A model generated the notes under the pieces. That model was not told the origin of the DNA and searched no databases. It worked only from the letters and a program-made list of their open reading frames with translations. This document shows, one piece after another, positions 1-12,194 of a DNA stretch of 64,000 nucleotides. The translations under genes and the position numbers were made by a program. The stretch is from Promerops cafer (taxonomy: Eukaryota > Chordata > Aves > Passeriformes > Nectariniidae). The stretch covers positions 1 to 64,000 of the forward strand of contig VZSE01000736.1 in assembly GCA_013398275.1 (NCBI GenBank), given 5' to 3'. Numbering within the stretch: the first letter of the stretch is position 1; the number at the start of each line of letters is the position of its first letter.

Positions 1-870
1 AGCCTGCAAATCATTGTTTTCCCCAGTGTCTGCAGAGCAACTTCTGCTGCATTGTCTGGAGCACCTCCTGTCCTCCTTCTCCCCTGCCCTAGCCACTGCA
101 GGACTGTTTCTCACATGTACTCTTAAAGAAAGATATTATCCAGTGCTGCACTGGCCTTTATCACTACAGCCATGTACCAGCAATTTAATCTTCTGCCCAA
201 TTTTTTACTTTCATATAATTTTATTCAACCAAGAAACTGGCACTGTCTTGGTAGGAGAAGCTTAAAAGACTAGCAGTCTTTAAATGATGCTCTGTAAATA
301 AATACAAACTGGTCATTTGCACTCTTTCCTAATGGAAATTGCTCAGTGAAAGTGGAATATCTTGGTATGCTTCAAACTTCATAGCATGATGGCTTATAAT
401 CAACTGCTAGCAGTGCTTCTAAGTGTCGACAGAAACACTGCTTCGGCTCAAGAGTATTATTTATAGGGGAAAAATTCTCTGGAAGACCTCAAGGGAGCTT
501 CTGAAAACTCTGTCAGGATATTTGGAATTTGCACTTGAGGAAAGCCCTCTGAGAATTGAATGAGGTCTACTTTTCATCCTGGTGTTATTTATTATTTCTT
601 CTTCTCTTAGACATGAGGAGCACAAAGTTACAGTGATAGTGCTGTAAAACACCCCAGCTATAGTGCCTTCCCTGGTGTTATGTGGGACTTTGGCTTCATG
701 GTTCAAGAGCAAACCAGGCTGCTGCATTCCAAGATCTGCCACCAACTCCCCATATGTGTGGTAAAATAATTTCATTTCTTTTGGCTTTATTGTAGTTTTT
801 CTCAGCTGTAGGCAATGACTGACATAATGAAAAGGCTGTGAATTAGCTCTTATGGGTATTTATGAGATAG
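1..870. other. unannotated AT-rich sequence
   Basis: No recognisable gene or repeat. A 104-codon minus-strand open frame lies at 461-775, but it has no recognisable motif and no convincing splice sites, so I treat it as chance. Confidence 0.5.
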
Positions 871-1550
871 AGATCTCTCGACTATATTTGAAGGATCTTG
901 GGAATCTGGAGAGGTCCCAGTTGACTGGAAGTTGGTAACATCGTCACAGTTTTCAAAAAGATCTAGAAGGATGACCCTGGACACTACAGGCTTGTTCGTG
1001 TGACTTCAGTGCCTGGTAAGGTTATTCTGGGAGTTACTGAAAAATATCTGAAGGACAACACAGTCATCAGTCACAACCAGCATGGTTTTGTAAAGGGTAA
1101 AATCTGCCGATCAGGACTTTTATTTTCCTTTTATGGCAGGGTAACCCACCTAGTTGATCAGTGGAAGCCAGTTGATGCTATCATTTTGGATTTCAGTAAA
1201 GCTTTTGATACTGTCTCTCACAGGATCCTTCTGGATCCAGCACACAGCTGGATAAACACATCATGTGATGTGTGAGCAGCTAGATCACAGGTTGGGCACA
1301 AAGGGTTACAGTGAATGGGGTGACATCAGACTGGTGACCTGTAAGTAGTGGGGTTTCATTGGGCTGCATCCTCTGTCCTGTGCTCTTCAACATCTTCATA
1401 AATGTCTTGGACTCAAGACTTGAAGGGATACTAAGCAATTTTGCAGATGATACCAAACTGGGAGGAGCTGTTGACTCCCTTGAAGGCAGGGAGGCTCTGC
1501 AGAGAGACCTTGACAAATCAGAGGGCTGGGCAATCACTAAAACTGTATGA
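871..1550 (+). mobile_element. CR1 LINE reverse-transcriptase relic, missing its 3' end
   Basis: Decayed piece of the CR1 ORF2 reverse transcriptase. Frames at 1000-1275 and 1359-1550 carry fragments of the palm domain: LDFSKAFDTVSHRILL (motif A region) and the catalytic-loop equivalent FADDTKLGG. The two parts are in different frames, and a TGA ends the first at 1273-1275, so the enzyme is dead. The upstream DNA (about 871-1000) also resembles the CR1 segment before the palm domain. The oddity is that similarity stops near 1550, without the remaining C-terminal ORF or the 3' UTR that CR1 copies normally keep because they truncate from the 5' end. A later deletion or rearrangement probably removed the 3' half. 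The family assignment is secure; the exact borders are not. Confidence 0.88.
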
Positions 1551-1558
1551 ATCATCAA

Positions 1559-4256
1559 AAGGATGATGCAAAGAATTCTTTTATTAGGAACATGTATTTA
1601 CTTTAATTCTTACCTTATCTTTACTTTTTATTTCACAATGTTTTTGAACAATCAGCTAATTCTCTGTATGCTTACTGAAAATTGTTCAATTCAAGAATTG
1701 GGCTATGATGTTTTCATTAGATGTATATAAATTTATCTTCTTTCAAATAGCATAAGAACAAAAATACTGAACAGAAAGCATTTCTGGTTTGGTGGTCAGA
1801 AATGGCAGTTTCTTAATGCTTGGAAACTGGTCTCAATCCCAATCAGTTAGAAAATAGCTGCAAGTGTAAGCATCCAACATGTTTTTTCACGGTTTATGTG
1901 AAAGGGGTCATTGGTTTGTAATTTTTTTAACAATATCTTGTAACATTAGAAATACTGCCTGTATTACTGTAAATGAGCACTATAGTTTCTCTTTTATGTT
2001 TCAATAAGATTGAGAGTTTTAGTTTGGTTAGTGGTACAAAAGGCTTTTGCCCCCAGAGCAGTAAGTGATATCAACAAGTATGTGATTGTCCCAGTAGTCT
2101 TTGGTAACTTTTCCCAAGGTGATTGTACCATCTAGTGTCGATGTAGACGTAGTGGGGCATATACCCTGTAGTAGAAAATGTTGTTTTAATTTGCAGACCA
2201 GCTAGGGTTCTGAGCAGGGGAACAGGGGCCAAATGGCCCGTGGGAACTAAACTTTTCTCACAGAGCTGTAAATTCTGTCAGCTGGGAAGAAGAACAGAGA
2301 GAATTCTGGCTCCTCATTCTTGAAGATAGCTCTCATTTTGCCAAAGTCAGCATACTAAACCACACCTGTGCCTAACATTAGCTCATTTAGCTTTTATATA
2401 TTTAATATATTTTCTGTATAAACCCTTTCATTATTTGTATTGGTTTTACTTGAATTCTTTCATTGGGGAGTCTGTGTACCCCATTCAGGACTAAGGCAGG
2501 GTATAGAAAGGCTCCCACTCAGTTTAATGGGATCAAAATGTAAAAAGACATATAATAATTTTTGAAGTATATTAGATGTACTAGTAAATACCTGAAATAA
2601 AACACTGCTTTGTGACTGATAATGAATACTGTTGATATATTTAATTAATGTTGTGACCTAGAAATCTTTTTGGAGACTTAAGCTTGAAGAGAGCAAAGAT
2701 TGAATTTATAGGGTATTTGTGTATCAATCTGGGATTGGTTTCTATTGCTACTTTCCATGTCATAGTTTTCATAGTACTTGCATTAATCTAGGTGTTATTC
2801 TATCTAGATGTGATTACATTCATAACCAGATGTCTATATTCATATCTAGATGTAATTACAGGGCTTTTATCTGTACTTTAGACAACTGTGGTGAAAATAT
2901 TGATTTGTTTATGATTTCTTATTCTTTGGAGTTGCTCTCAAGAATGACTACTGAAATAATTTGCTTCAGCCATAACTTTTGCGAGGTGCAGCTAATCAGA
3001 AATGTATAAAAATGTTTACTACAGCTAATACTAATAAATACTGAGAAGTTACTAATATCTCTCTCATCTTCAGTTGCATAAACCCCCCTTGTCACTGTGG
3101 GACCTACGCAGTTCTAGCTACTCTGTTAGTTTCATATATATATTCTTACCTGCATCATATCTCTCTCGTGTAGATATTTCAGCCTTTTCCAAGTAATTTA
3201 TTGCTTTCTTCCTTTTTTTTTCAGTTACAGGTTGGTTAGGATGTATTTGTTGCACCCATGCTTCATGACATGCATACAGTCATTTCTGTAAAATACTTTC
3301 TAAGTAAAGGATATTTTTAAAATATTACAGTATAAGTCAATCTATTTCTTAGGATACCTTAAGAATGTGATGTGCAATCGTTAATGATCCTGCAACTCTG
3401 CTGAATGAGGTGAAGATCTGTCTGCCTGTGACTTATTAATACTATCTGTTCATTCTGTCTCAGTTCTACTATGAGCAATTTGGCTATTTCAAATACTATT
3501 CCTCATTATGGCATTTTAAAGCTTATTTATCTCAGCTCAACTTTGCTTATTTTGCAAGGAACAGTGAGTGGATTAATAGATTGCATCACTGTTGTAGGAA
3601 CCTGATACCTTGAATCATTATTCTTGGTGGTTGTTGATTTATATAATTAAACCATCACACTAGGAGACTGGCTTGGAGTAATCTCTGGAATATTTCTCGT
3701 GTGCTATAAGCTAGATGTTTTTATGGCAAGACCTGGCAAAGGTTGACTTCCAGACCAATCAGAGTGATGTCTTAAAGTACAATAGTGCAACCTGAACTTA
3801 ATAATCCATTGGAATCAACTGCAGCATATAAGATTCCTCAGCTGTTATTTAACAATTTGAAAACAGAGGGAAACATAATACTAGCAAAAAGGATACATTT
3901 CAGAAAGATTATTAATAATAGGGCTTCGGATATTTATCCAAAGTGCCAGCAAAATGATCAGCTGGGTAATGGTGTTGACACCTTTTCCTAGGAAAGGACA
4001 TAGAAATCAATGAAATTAGAAGGGAAATAAGAGTGGCCTGTAGTAACTTTTCTAATAATCTGTAGTGGAGAATTTTGTGTCTTCTTTCAAAATACCTCAA
4101 AATGTTTATGAACATTAAGAGAGTTTAGTATTAAATGTGTTTTCAAGCAGTATGCGTCACTTGAAGTGCTACAAAGAAGACAAAAGCACTGAAGTCTCTG
4201 AGCATCTCGCAGCAGATTTTAGATGAGGATTTGAAATGAAAACTGAGAGTGTCTTT
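1559..4256. other. AT-rich unique sequence
   Basis: No gene or repeat recognised. The only open frames (2719-3009 and 3785-3991 on the plus strand, 3912-4115 on the minus strand) are short and low in complexity. A splice-bordered stretch at about 1612-1677 on the minus strand has stops in all three frames and is not coding. Confidence 0.5.
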
Positions 4257-4772
4257 CATAGAATCATAGGATCATTAAGGTTGGAAAAGACCTCCATGAT
4301 CACTGAGTCCAACTGTTAACTCAGCACCATTGTGTTAATCACTACTTGTCCCCAACTGCCACATGCACACGCTTTTTCAACACTTCCAAGGATGGTGAAT
4401 CCACCGCTTCCCTGGGCAGCCTATTTCAATGCCTGACCAGCCTTTCAGTGAAATTTTTCCCAATATCCAGTCTAAACCTCATCTGGCACAACTTGAGGCC
4501 ATTTCCTCCTGTCTGAACAGTTGTTACCTGGGAGAAGATGCTGACCCCCACCTGGCTACAGCCTCCTTTCAATCAGTTGTAGAGAGTGATAAGGTCACCC
4601 CTGAGCCTCCTTTTCTCCAGGCTAAACATCCCCAGCTCCCTCAGCTGCTCATCATCAGACTTGTGCTCCAGACCCTTCACCAGCTTGGTTGCTCTGTTTT
4701 GGACACACTCAAGAACCTCCGTGTCCTTGTTGTGAGTGGCCCTAATCTCACCAGTGCCCAGTACTGGGGGAC
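4257..4772 (-). mobile_element. CR1 LINE 3' end, 5'-truncated
   Basis: On the plus strand the element starts with the reverse complement of a CR1 3' terminus (imperfect ATTCTATG-type octamers, about 4257-4275). It continues through the well-known antisense 3'-end text: a GGTTGGAAAAGACCTCC-like block, the 'ccctgggcagcctatttcaatgcctgacca' region at about 4410-4440, then the C-terminal ORF region read backwards to about 4772. The plus-strand open frame at 4429-4800 is an antisense shadow of this element and not a gene. Roughly 516 bp is a usual length for a 5'-truncated avian CR1. Insertion was on the minus strand; no clear target-site duplication is visible, as is common for CR1. Confidence 0.92.
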
Positions 4773-5228
4773 TCTAGTACTTTCTAGAGGTTTGAGTTAA
4801 GACTTAAGCTGTAGCCTATAAAGGAAAAAAAACCCCAAACTTGAGCAGTGAAAATAATGATGTAAAAGAGGCTTAAAAATTTTCCCTAAATTTTTTCAAT
4901 TCTACTGTGTGCTTAGGCCATGCCTTCATCATTCCTTTTGGTCTGTGGTTAATATCCTGAAGAAGGTGAGAAATCCTTTATCTAAACTTTAGTATTGCAA
5001 TCTTAAAGAAAATGCTTCACAATGATACTTCTAGTATTAATCTATTATACTTGTAACTAATATCCAGTATGACTCAAATAGGTGATGTTACAGGCTTATG
5101 AAATATTACTTAGTTTATAAAGTATGTCAGATATCAACAAAATTGTTTTGCAAGAAGCTTAGTCTTAGCTTCTATAAAGAAACATAAAAGAGTGAACAGA
5201 GAATGGAAGTATTGTGCATAAGAACACA
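4773..5228. other. AT-rich sequence with a weak exon-like stretch
   Basis: Holds a 49-bp plus-strand stretch at 4917-4965 bordered by a pyrimidine-rich AG acceptor and AAG|GTGAGA. It is open in one frame and phase-compatible with the candidate exon at 7008-7143. A near-perfect 13-bp direct repeat (gtgcataagaaca) sits at 5214-5226 and 5229-5241. Confidence 0.3.
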
Positions 5229-5305
5229 GTGCATAAGAACAGCCCTGCTAGCTCACATCAAAGGATTTTTTGTATCAGCAGTCTGATTTAACACAGTTCA
5301 TGAGC
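5229..5305 (-). mobile_element. possible ancient CR1-like LINE 3' fragment
   Basis: The plus strand reads cataagaacagccctgct and then a caaagg block. I associate this string with the antisense 3' end of old amniote CR1/L3-like LINEs, which run 'cataagaacagccctgct...ccaaagg...cagt'. Similarity fades beyond about 5305. The piece is short and strongly diverged, so it could be coincidence. Confidence 0.35.
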
Positions 5306-7007
5306 ACTGGTTTAGAAAGAAAGCATAAAGATGAAATAAACTTCCCCAAAATACTGTCCCAGGTACTGAACCTATCAGTGGATTCATCTATGAATCTGTA
5401 ATATATTTTTCTGAAGCTACAGACATTTATTTTTGTATTTTAGTTTGGTTTTTTTTGTGGGCTTACAGAGGAGCATTGAGGACTTAGCATTTAGGTATCA
5501 GGCAAACAAAATGGTGGATGGAGAAGAGAGGGAAAATGGAGACCTCAGTCAAACGAGAAACGGAATTCTTCACACTGAATTTTGGAGTTTGATGTAGGAG
5601 ACAATGCAGAAAAGAGCACAGCCTGGATTCAGAGGCAGTGCCCCAGTGGGACTTCTGAGGGGCTGAGGTGGGCTATCCAGTAGGAAGTGAGCAGGGTGGT
5701 TTCAAAGCTTGAAATTACGGGAAAAACCTGAAGTATCTCTGTTCTCTATCCTCAGCTGTACTGTATCCTGTTAACAGTCTGGCAGATGACAATTTAAAGC
5801 AAAAAACCTCCAATTTTTTTTTTTCAAGCATCTTCTTTATGATCTTTCTAAACGCCTCAAAAATCTGTCTGTATAATCTAGTACTTTTGTTTTAGCTGAG
5901 CCAGTGCTTTAAAGTTGGCCAGGTCTGGAACATGCTTTTCTAAATTCATCACTAAGTGCTGTTGCCAATCAATAAATTCTGGTTGCCATCTCTTTTGGTT
6001 GGAGACTTTGCTTTCTGGATCATGGTGATTTTTGTTGGGTTTTTATGGTCCTCCCTTAAACAACATGCAACAAACCCCACCAGAAAAACTCACTCTCAAA
6101 AATGGGTCATACTGACTTCGGTGGAGTAGAGCACAGTTCAGAAAAAAAGATTGTTTTTGTATTCGTATCCTTGATTTAAGAATGGGAAGAAAAAAAAACC
6201 CAAACAGAAACTGAAATGTAAAAATGATAGATTATGTAAAACATTTTTTTTTTCTAGGGGAAATGTATTTTATGAGACCCTGAGGCACTTCCAGCTCATC
6301 AAATTGTTAACCAGGAAGGCCCATTTATTTTCATATTCCGAGGAAAAGACCTGTGCATTATATTTTTATTTTTAAACAAAGCAACCTAAAGAGGTGAAAA
6401 TTTGCTGCCTTCCTTTTAGAGACCAGTGGTTGTTTTCTGTTTAGGCCACACTAGAGACTGAGAGTAAAAAGAAAAGGCATTTTTAATAGTGCTGAATTTA
6501 CTATTTTAATTGATTCTCCCGTATCTTGCTTTCCTGACATGTTTACTTTACAAATGCTTTAGCTCATGGCCATAACTTATTTTGAATGGCAAAGTATATA
6601 ATTAACATCAAGGTGAAAGACGATTATGTTTGCGAATACTGCTCTATGCCCTCCAGAAAGCACTTATGTAGCCAATTTAGGTCACACATGGTTCAGTCTC
6701 TCAGAAATCTTACTTAATAAATCCCCAAGGTACTCTCTTTTACTGAGCAATTAACAGAAAGTGAGTTCTTTGTGTTAATGTGGGGAAAAGATAATTTTTG
6801 GAAAAGGGGGAAGAACCATGTGAGACATACAAATGTTTCTGCATACAGTTCTGTGGAAAGCTAAAAATGCAATTTAAATGGACACTTAAGGTGGAGAATA
6901 ATATAGGCCAAAATGCTATAATGCAAACGCTTATATATAAAGTGCAGTGGTTTTTATTTGAGATACTCCATCACCTTTTATCCGTTTTTTTCTGACTATT
7001 TGAGTAG
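5306..7007. other. AT-rich unique sequence
   Basis: No repeat or gene recognised. A strong acceptor-like T10-ctag lies at 6246-6258, but the following open frame reaches a stop without a credible donor. Confidence 0.45.
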
Positions 7008-7143
7008 ATGTTTCCCAAGAACCATCCCTATGAAGACATGCTGAAGAGGAGTGATTCTCAACATTTGACATATCTATTGCACCATGAAACCCCTTTGAAG
7101 TCTTTGCTTATGCAGGCACATTACAAGAATTTGAGAATAAGTG
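7008..7143 (+). other. candidate internal exon, unidentified
   Basis: A 136-bp stretch with a pyrimidine-rich acceptor (tttttttctgac...gtag) and a consensus donor, AGTG|GTAAGTATT. One frame is open throughout: 45 codons plus one base, beginning MFPKNHPYED and rich in charged and polar residues. An upstream stretch at 4917-4965 ends in the matching phase 0. I recognise no domain or family. Against a real exon: there are no further phase-compatible exons, no start or stop exon, and such combinations arise by chance in AT-rich introns. If real, it is an internal exon of an unknown plus-strand gene or of a noncoding transcript. Confidence 0.2.
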
Positions 7144-9867
7144 GTAAGTATTAGACTCTGATTTGCAGTCATTACTTTGAAAAATCCAGCCCTTGAAAAA
7201 CAGGGTCTTATTCATGCTAGTAATGTGGTAGTCACTTACTACAATTATATTCTTGGCAGGGTAGACAGAAACAAGCTATGTATGAAAACATTATACAGTA
7301 ACAATATGTAATGACCATGTGTTATTGTGTGTTACTGGAAGAGCTGCTATCAAGTTGATATAGTTGAATTTCAGCTTGGATTTCTGAAGCTGGCTATACT
7401 ATGGGCTTTTATGTGAAATAGCTTTATGGTGCTTCTGCCAATACATGACTTTGTGTCATTAGGCACTGATTTCTCTGGACCAAGAGAATTCCCTCTAGTA
7501 TCATTGTTAGTCAGAAAATCAATCATATTAGTCTCATAATCAGATGTAATTGAGTTATTACTCCATTTTTTAATCTCTCACAGTGCACAAAAGTGCTGTT
7601 ACCAAATCAATATACAGTGATGATTGAAATTTAATACTTACTCTTGTAGTCAGCACTTAGGAAGAGAGAAACAAAGAGCTGCCATAGTTGTGTGATTAAT
7701 TGTATTTCCACTGTTTATTTTGACATCTGGTCTTGGGATAGCTTGATTTGCATATATACAAAAACTTTATAGATATCCTCACAAGATGACCAAATTTTGC
7801 AGCTGACTGGTGGTTTAAAGGTCTTTAAATTATTTACGTGCTATACTGAGTTTAATTCAGTGAACCTGATGGGTGGCAATTCTGCAGGCTGCGTGTAAGG
7901 CAAAGCCATTGCAAGGCTGCTTAGTGTCAGAAGGGACTGCACTTCACTGTGCAGTAGAGATGAGGCTGTAAAACAAAGGACAGAGAAAAATGCCCTTCTA
8001 CTGGAAGGCATAGGACCAGGGTTGGTTAGCGTGAGTGGTTCCCATTTGGTTTGTCATTGACAGGTTCTCTCTCCCCAGCTCTCCTCTGAACTCAGAGCAG
8101 CAACAGAGGTTGGTTGGGGTTCAGCAGGAGCTGAGCAATAAACTCTGAAGTCCTCTCACTCTCCAGCTGACTCTCTGTTGCTGACTGTTCTCTTCTGAAA
8201 AGAGAAGGAGGACAGCACTGGTTTTTCTTCCAGCATGGTGGGGGCTACTATAAGGGATTACTGTGACTACTAGTACAGGCAGGCAGGTGTTACAGCTTTA
8301 GGCTGCGTTTTTCCATGCAGAAGCTGCTCTGAAATTCAGATGATCAGACTGTCTCTCAGCCTGTAGAATAAGAAAGGCAGGAAAATAAGGACCTATTCAT
8401 TGGATGCCAAGTGGGTAGTTTCCAGTGCTTCTTTCAATGACATAATACTGCCTGTGAGGCTTTCTTCTGCTAGTGGCACAGAGGAGATCTCTAGATGTGA
8501 TAATACTGGGTTAGAGGATTTGCATTAGTATAGTCTCCTTACACTGTTGAGAACTGGCTTGTTAGGGACCTTTTTTATGCTCAGAGGACACAGGGAACAT
8601 GAAATTTGTCTTTCCTGGTACATAATGTCCCGTTTAACTTAAACTACTTAAATAGCTACCTGCATTCTTAACACCTTCCAAGCCTCATTTCCACAGGTAT
8701 AGCTTATTTTTCTGTTGTTTGATCCTGTACCTCAGTACTGAGTGGCCCACTGATCTGCTTCACCTGCACTCATCTTTCTGCTGCCTACATGCTCTCCCAT
8801 TTTCACATAGAAACTTCCCCTTTCCATTGTGAGCTCTCTCCTTATGGAAATTCCTTCTCCTTACTATTATTTTTGTGGTGCTGACAGGAAATGAATGAAT
8901 AGTAATGGGGCAGTTAGATGGAGCTGACAGTTCAAGTAATTAATTTTAAAGAATGCATATGTTATAGAATTCAAAATGGATGGGCCAAATCCTTATCTGA
9001 TATTGCACTTTTATATTAAGAGAGTAGATCTCAATTGTGCCAGAGAAATCTCTCTCTTAATGTGTATTTTTTTTTAATGGTAGCTGATTTTTCTGGGGAT
9101 TCTTGCTTTGGAGGATGAAATATGTTATGGATGCTGTTTCAGCACAGGAGTGGATGTAAAGAAATCCTTTTGGCATTGAATCCAACTATTGCTAGACAGG
9201 TGGTTGCATTGTTGGAGTGCCCTGAGCCCCAAGAACACCTGGCAGCTGTCTCAGTTGGTGCCTGCAGGATGTTCAGCAATATGGTGCTCCTGGGGCACTT
9301 TGCAGCACAGAAAGGGGATTATACACTTCTCTCTGGAGATCACACCAGTAATTCATAATTCAAAAGTTTTAAAAACATCAGAGTGTAATTACTGAAGAGG
9401 TATAATTGTCACCGTTCTAAATAACACACCTCTTATTTATCCAGGCCAGAACAAACTGTCTATAAGAGCACATATTTTATTAAGTATTCTTTCTTGTTGC
9501 AGCAGCATGGCAAGCAACTCTGAGGTAAAACTGCAAAACCATCTTTGGCATCTTCTTGTACTGAATTCTATGTTTTCTGGATAAGGCTTAAGTTATACCT
9601 TATCTGACCTTGGAATTACTTTCAAAAGTGGAGCTATTTTTTAGTTCTTCCTTTGACTTCCGTTGTGATTTTCACATCACTTTCTTTGTTTTCAGTCACT
9701 TCCTGTGAACTACAGGATGGCAAATTATTTATGAGAACAGTGAGGCTGGCCAGCATCTTTCCGAATTGATATCCTCTCACACATCTGATTTGAAGGCAGC
9801 TGAGGAGCCAAAGCAATTTCTCATATAAGCTATTTGACAAGAGGAGTTTTCTAATGGTTATTATTAT
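7144..9867. other. AT-rich unique sequence with one unassigned frame
   Basis: Nothing recognised. A 78-codon plus-strand frame at 9122-9358 lies in a locally GC-richer patch (about 9160-9310), but it has no known motif. A decayed repeat or an old pseudogene fragment is possible. Confidence 0.4.
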
Positions 9868-10293
9868 ATGTCTATAATAGGCCCATGCTTGTTTGTTTTC
9901 CTTTTTTTTTTGCAAAGGTCAGAGTATTTGTTAGTGAGAGGATACTTCTATAGATGGTTAAGGTACTTCCATACTTCTATCTGTATGCTGTACTTTGAAT
10001 CTGTGTCTGTAAAAGTTTTCATTCATCTGGTTCTGTTGTCAACATGTGAGGAAAAATCAGGACAATGTACAACTCAGGAAACTTTCAAGTTTATTTGCAG
10101 GATAGATTGTTTTTTAGCTGTAAGTAGGACAAGGAACGGCTCACAGCTGTGGATACTCTTTGCACAACAGAATTCTAGTTCAAATGTGGTCCAGGTCACT
10201 AGTGCTCATTGTTCAATTTTTGAGCCACTAGAAGGTGGGAGAAGATATGACTGCTGGTGCCCTGGCTGTCACCTGAGAGATAAAACAGAATAA
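9868..10293 (+). other. unassigned 141-codon open frame
   Basis: One of the two longest ATG frames in the window (the other, 144 codons, is CR1). It opens in T-rich DNA, which gives a hydrophobic start, and ends in a cysteine-containing stretch with RYDCWCPGCHLRDKTE at its C-terminus. No signal for a known family, no Kozak context of note, and no splice or poly(A) support. Most likely a chance frame. Confidence 0.12.
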
Positions 10294-10336
10294 ACTAAAT
10301 GTTATGAATTCCTCTGTCATCTACAGAATTGGTCCA

Positions 10337-10395
10337 ATCTCACTGGAGAGACACAATCATTTTGTCTCATCTCATCTCATCTCACTGGAGAGACA
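10337..10395. repeat. CTCAT microsatellite inside an imperfect tandem duplication
   Basis: The 17-bp string atctcactggagagaca occurs at 10337-10353 and again at 10379-10395. Between the copies the pentamer ctcat is iterated about four times (10366-10382). The layout suggests local slippage duplication. Confidence 0.8.
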
Positions 10396-12194
10396 GCATT
10401 GCAACTGGCTATATTTTACTTAGCCAGTGGATGGAAGTGTTTAGTCTCCAGCTGGAGCTGTCAACCAAGCTTGAAAGTGACTTTTAAAAATTTAAGCAAA
10501 TTTATAGCTATCTAAGCTTTTAATTTTATTTGAAGACAATTATAAGTAGAAAGGTCATCTGCCTGCTTGGCTGTCACCAGTACCAGGCTGCAGATACAGT
10601 ACAGCTAAATATTAGCATTTCTATGAAATTGGATGTTCTTTATGTCAAGGGTTTATTCTTGGAGCATAAAACCATTCTTGGAGCCAGTTCAAGACACTAG
10701 TCAGAACAGGTGTTGACCAAAGGACATGACTCTGTTTTGCCTATGTTGGATGTGGCATCAACTGTACTAGCCTGAGCAATTAAGATTCTTACACTTATTG
10801 AGCTTCAACTTCTGTCGCTTCCCATGGCTATGGTGTGCCCTGGAGAGAGATGTGAGAGGTAAGAAGAGCCAAAATTTGTAGTAGAATGGGTTGCTGCCAG
10901 GCTGCACTTAACAGCTTGAATCTCTGGTACTTTAGTAAGGACTTACACTTTGTCAGGGAGGGCAGAGAACCAAGACTACAGCTGTGCTGGTTGAACACTG
11001 TATAGCTGGAGATACGACCTTAGCCTCACCTCTAAATGTTGCCAAGTGACCATGGGAGAAGGAGGAGAACACTGCAGTTGGGCTGAATGTTACTGCTAAA
11101 GGTCAGTGAAGTAAAACCTCCATGTGTTCTCATTTGAGTAGCCTGTTAGCCACTTCTCTTTAAGGTATTGCACCCAGTTGCTCTGTGCTGTTACACACCA
11201 CTGCAGCAGCTGGCTAAAGACAGCCTTATGTTTGGTACATTGATCAGTCTGAATAGTGTTTTTGAGATCATTAGCATATGTAAATGAAATAAATAATGCA
11301 AAGGTCATTGAAGCTGATATCCACACAAGGATTTACAGGCTGCCAACTTGACTAGTTTTCTGTTCTACTCACACTTTAAATACAACTACAGATAGTCAGT
11401 ATTGAAAGAGATTATAAAAAGGCTCCATCCATAACATGGATGGAGAAGGCAGAAAAGTAGTTTTTCTGTGAAAATTACCTAGATATAAAATTTAGAAAGT
11501 TGACCTAACAGTATACCTTAATGTCTCCCACCCCTCAGTCTGCAGGGAAAATGTTATGTCCCACAGCTCTGCAGGGAAAATTTTGACAGAATCAAGGGCT
11601 GCTGCTGTCATTCTGCCAATGCAGTCTGTGTGATGAGCCTCTCAGAAGACATCAGCATGTGAAATTCTTGTGTGATGTAGGACCACCTCAAAGAACTTGA
11701 GTTTCACATTGTTCCTGTTGACATGGCTGTGTTCAAGCAAACAGAAATATCCAAGGATCTTTTTCAAGCAAATAGGAGATGCTATGATTGCTCAGAGTCC
11801 TACAGTCAGACATCCTTTATTTACTTGCTATACATCTTTAAATTACAAATTTTTGAGTACTTGAGATTCAAACATTTTCATATATTCAATATAGAAGCCA
11901 GGTATTATAGAACATATAGAAGAAAGTAGCCCTTGTTGTTCCCTGGAACAAACAGATTGTTAGAAAATCCTACTCTAAGGAAATACCTTGACTGAGAAAA
12001 TACCAAATGATTTTAAGCAAGTTCAAATCAGGGTAAATATCCAAATTTCAATTTGTTTTGATTTTTTTTTTTTTTTTTGGTTCAGCCGAGTTTTCTGTGA
12101 ACTTTCTGTATTACAAGAGATTTATTTTCTTGCAATTTCAATTAAAGTCTGTGAGATGGGATGGAGGTGAAATGTTACAGGGAAAAAAAAAATG
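10396..12194. other. AT-rich unique sequence
   Basis: No gene or repeat family recognised. A tctgcagggaaaat direct repeat at about 11538 and 11570 and a 17-base T run at 12062-12078 are the only structures noted. Confidence 0.5.

Noticed and set aside
461..775. 104-codon minus-strand open frame
   Set aside because: No recognisable motif, no convincing splice or poly(A) signals; consistent with chance.
1612..1677. Minus-strand stretch with excellent splice-like borders (AAG|GTAAGA donor)
   Set aside because: Stops in all three frames, so not coding; no evidence for a noncoding exon.
4429..4800. 123-codon plus-strand open frame
   Set aside because: Antisense shadow of the minus-strand CR1 3' end.
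6259..6380. Open frame after a very strong acceptor-like tract
   Set aside because: No usable donor before the in-frame stop, and no poly(A) signal to make it a last exon.
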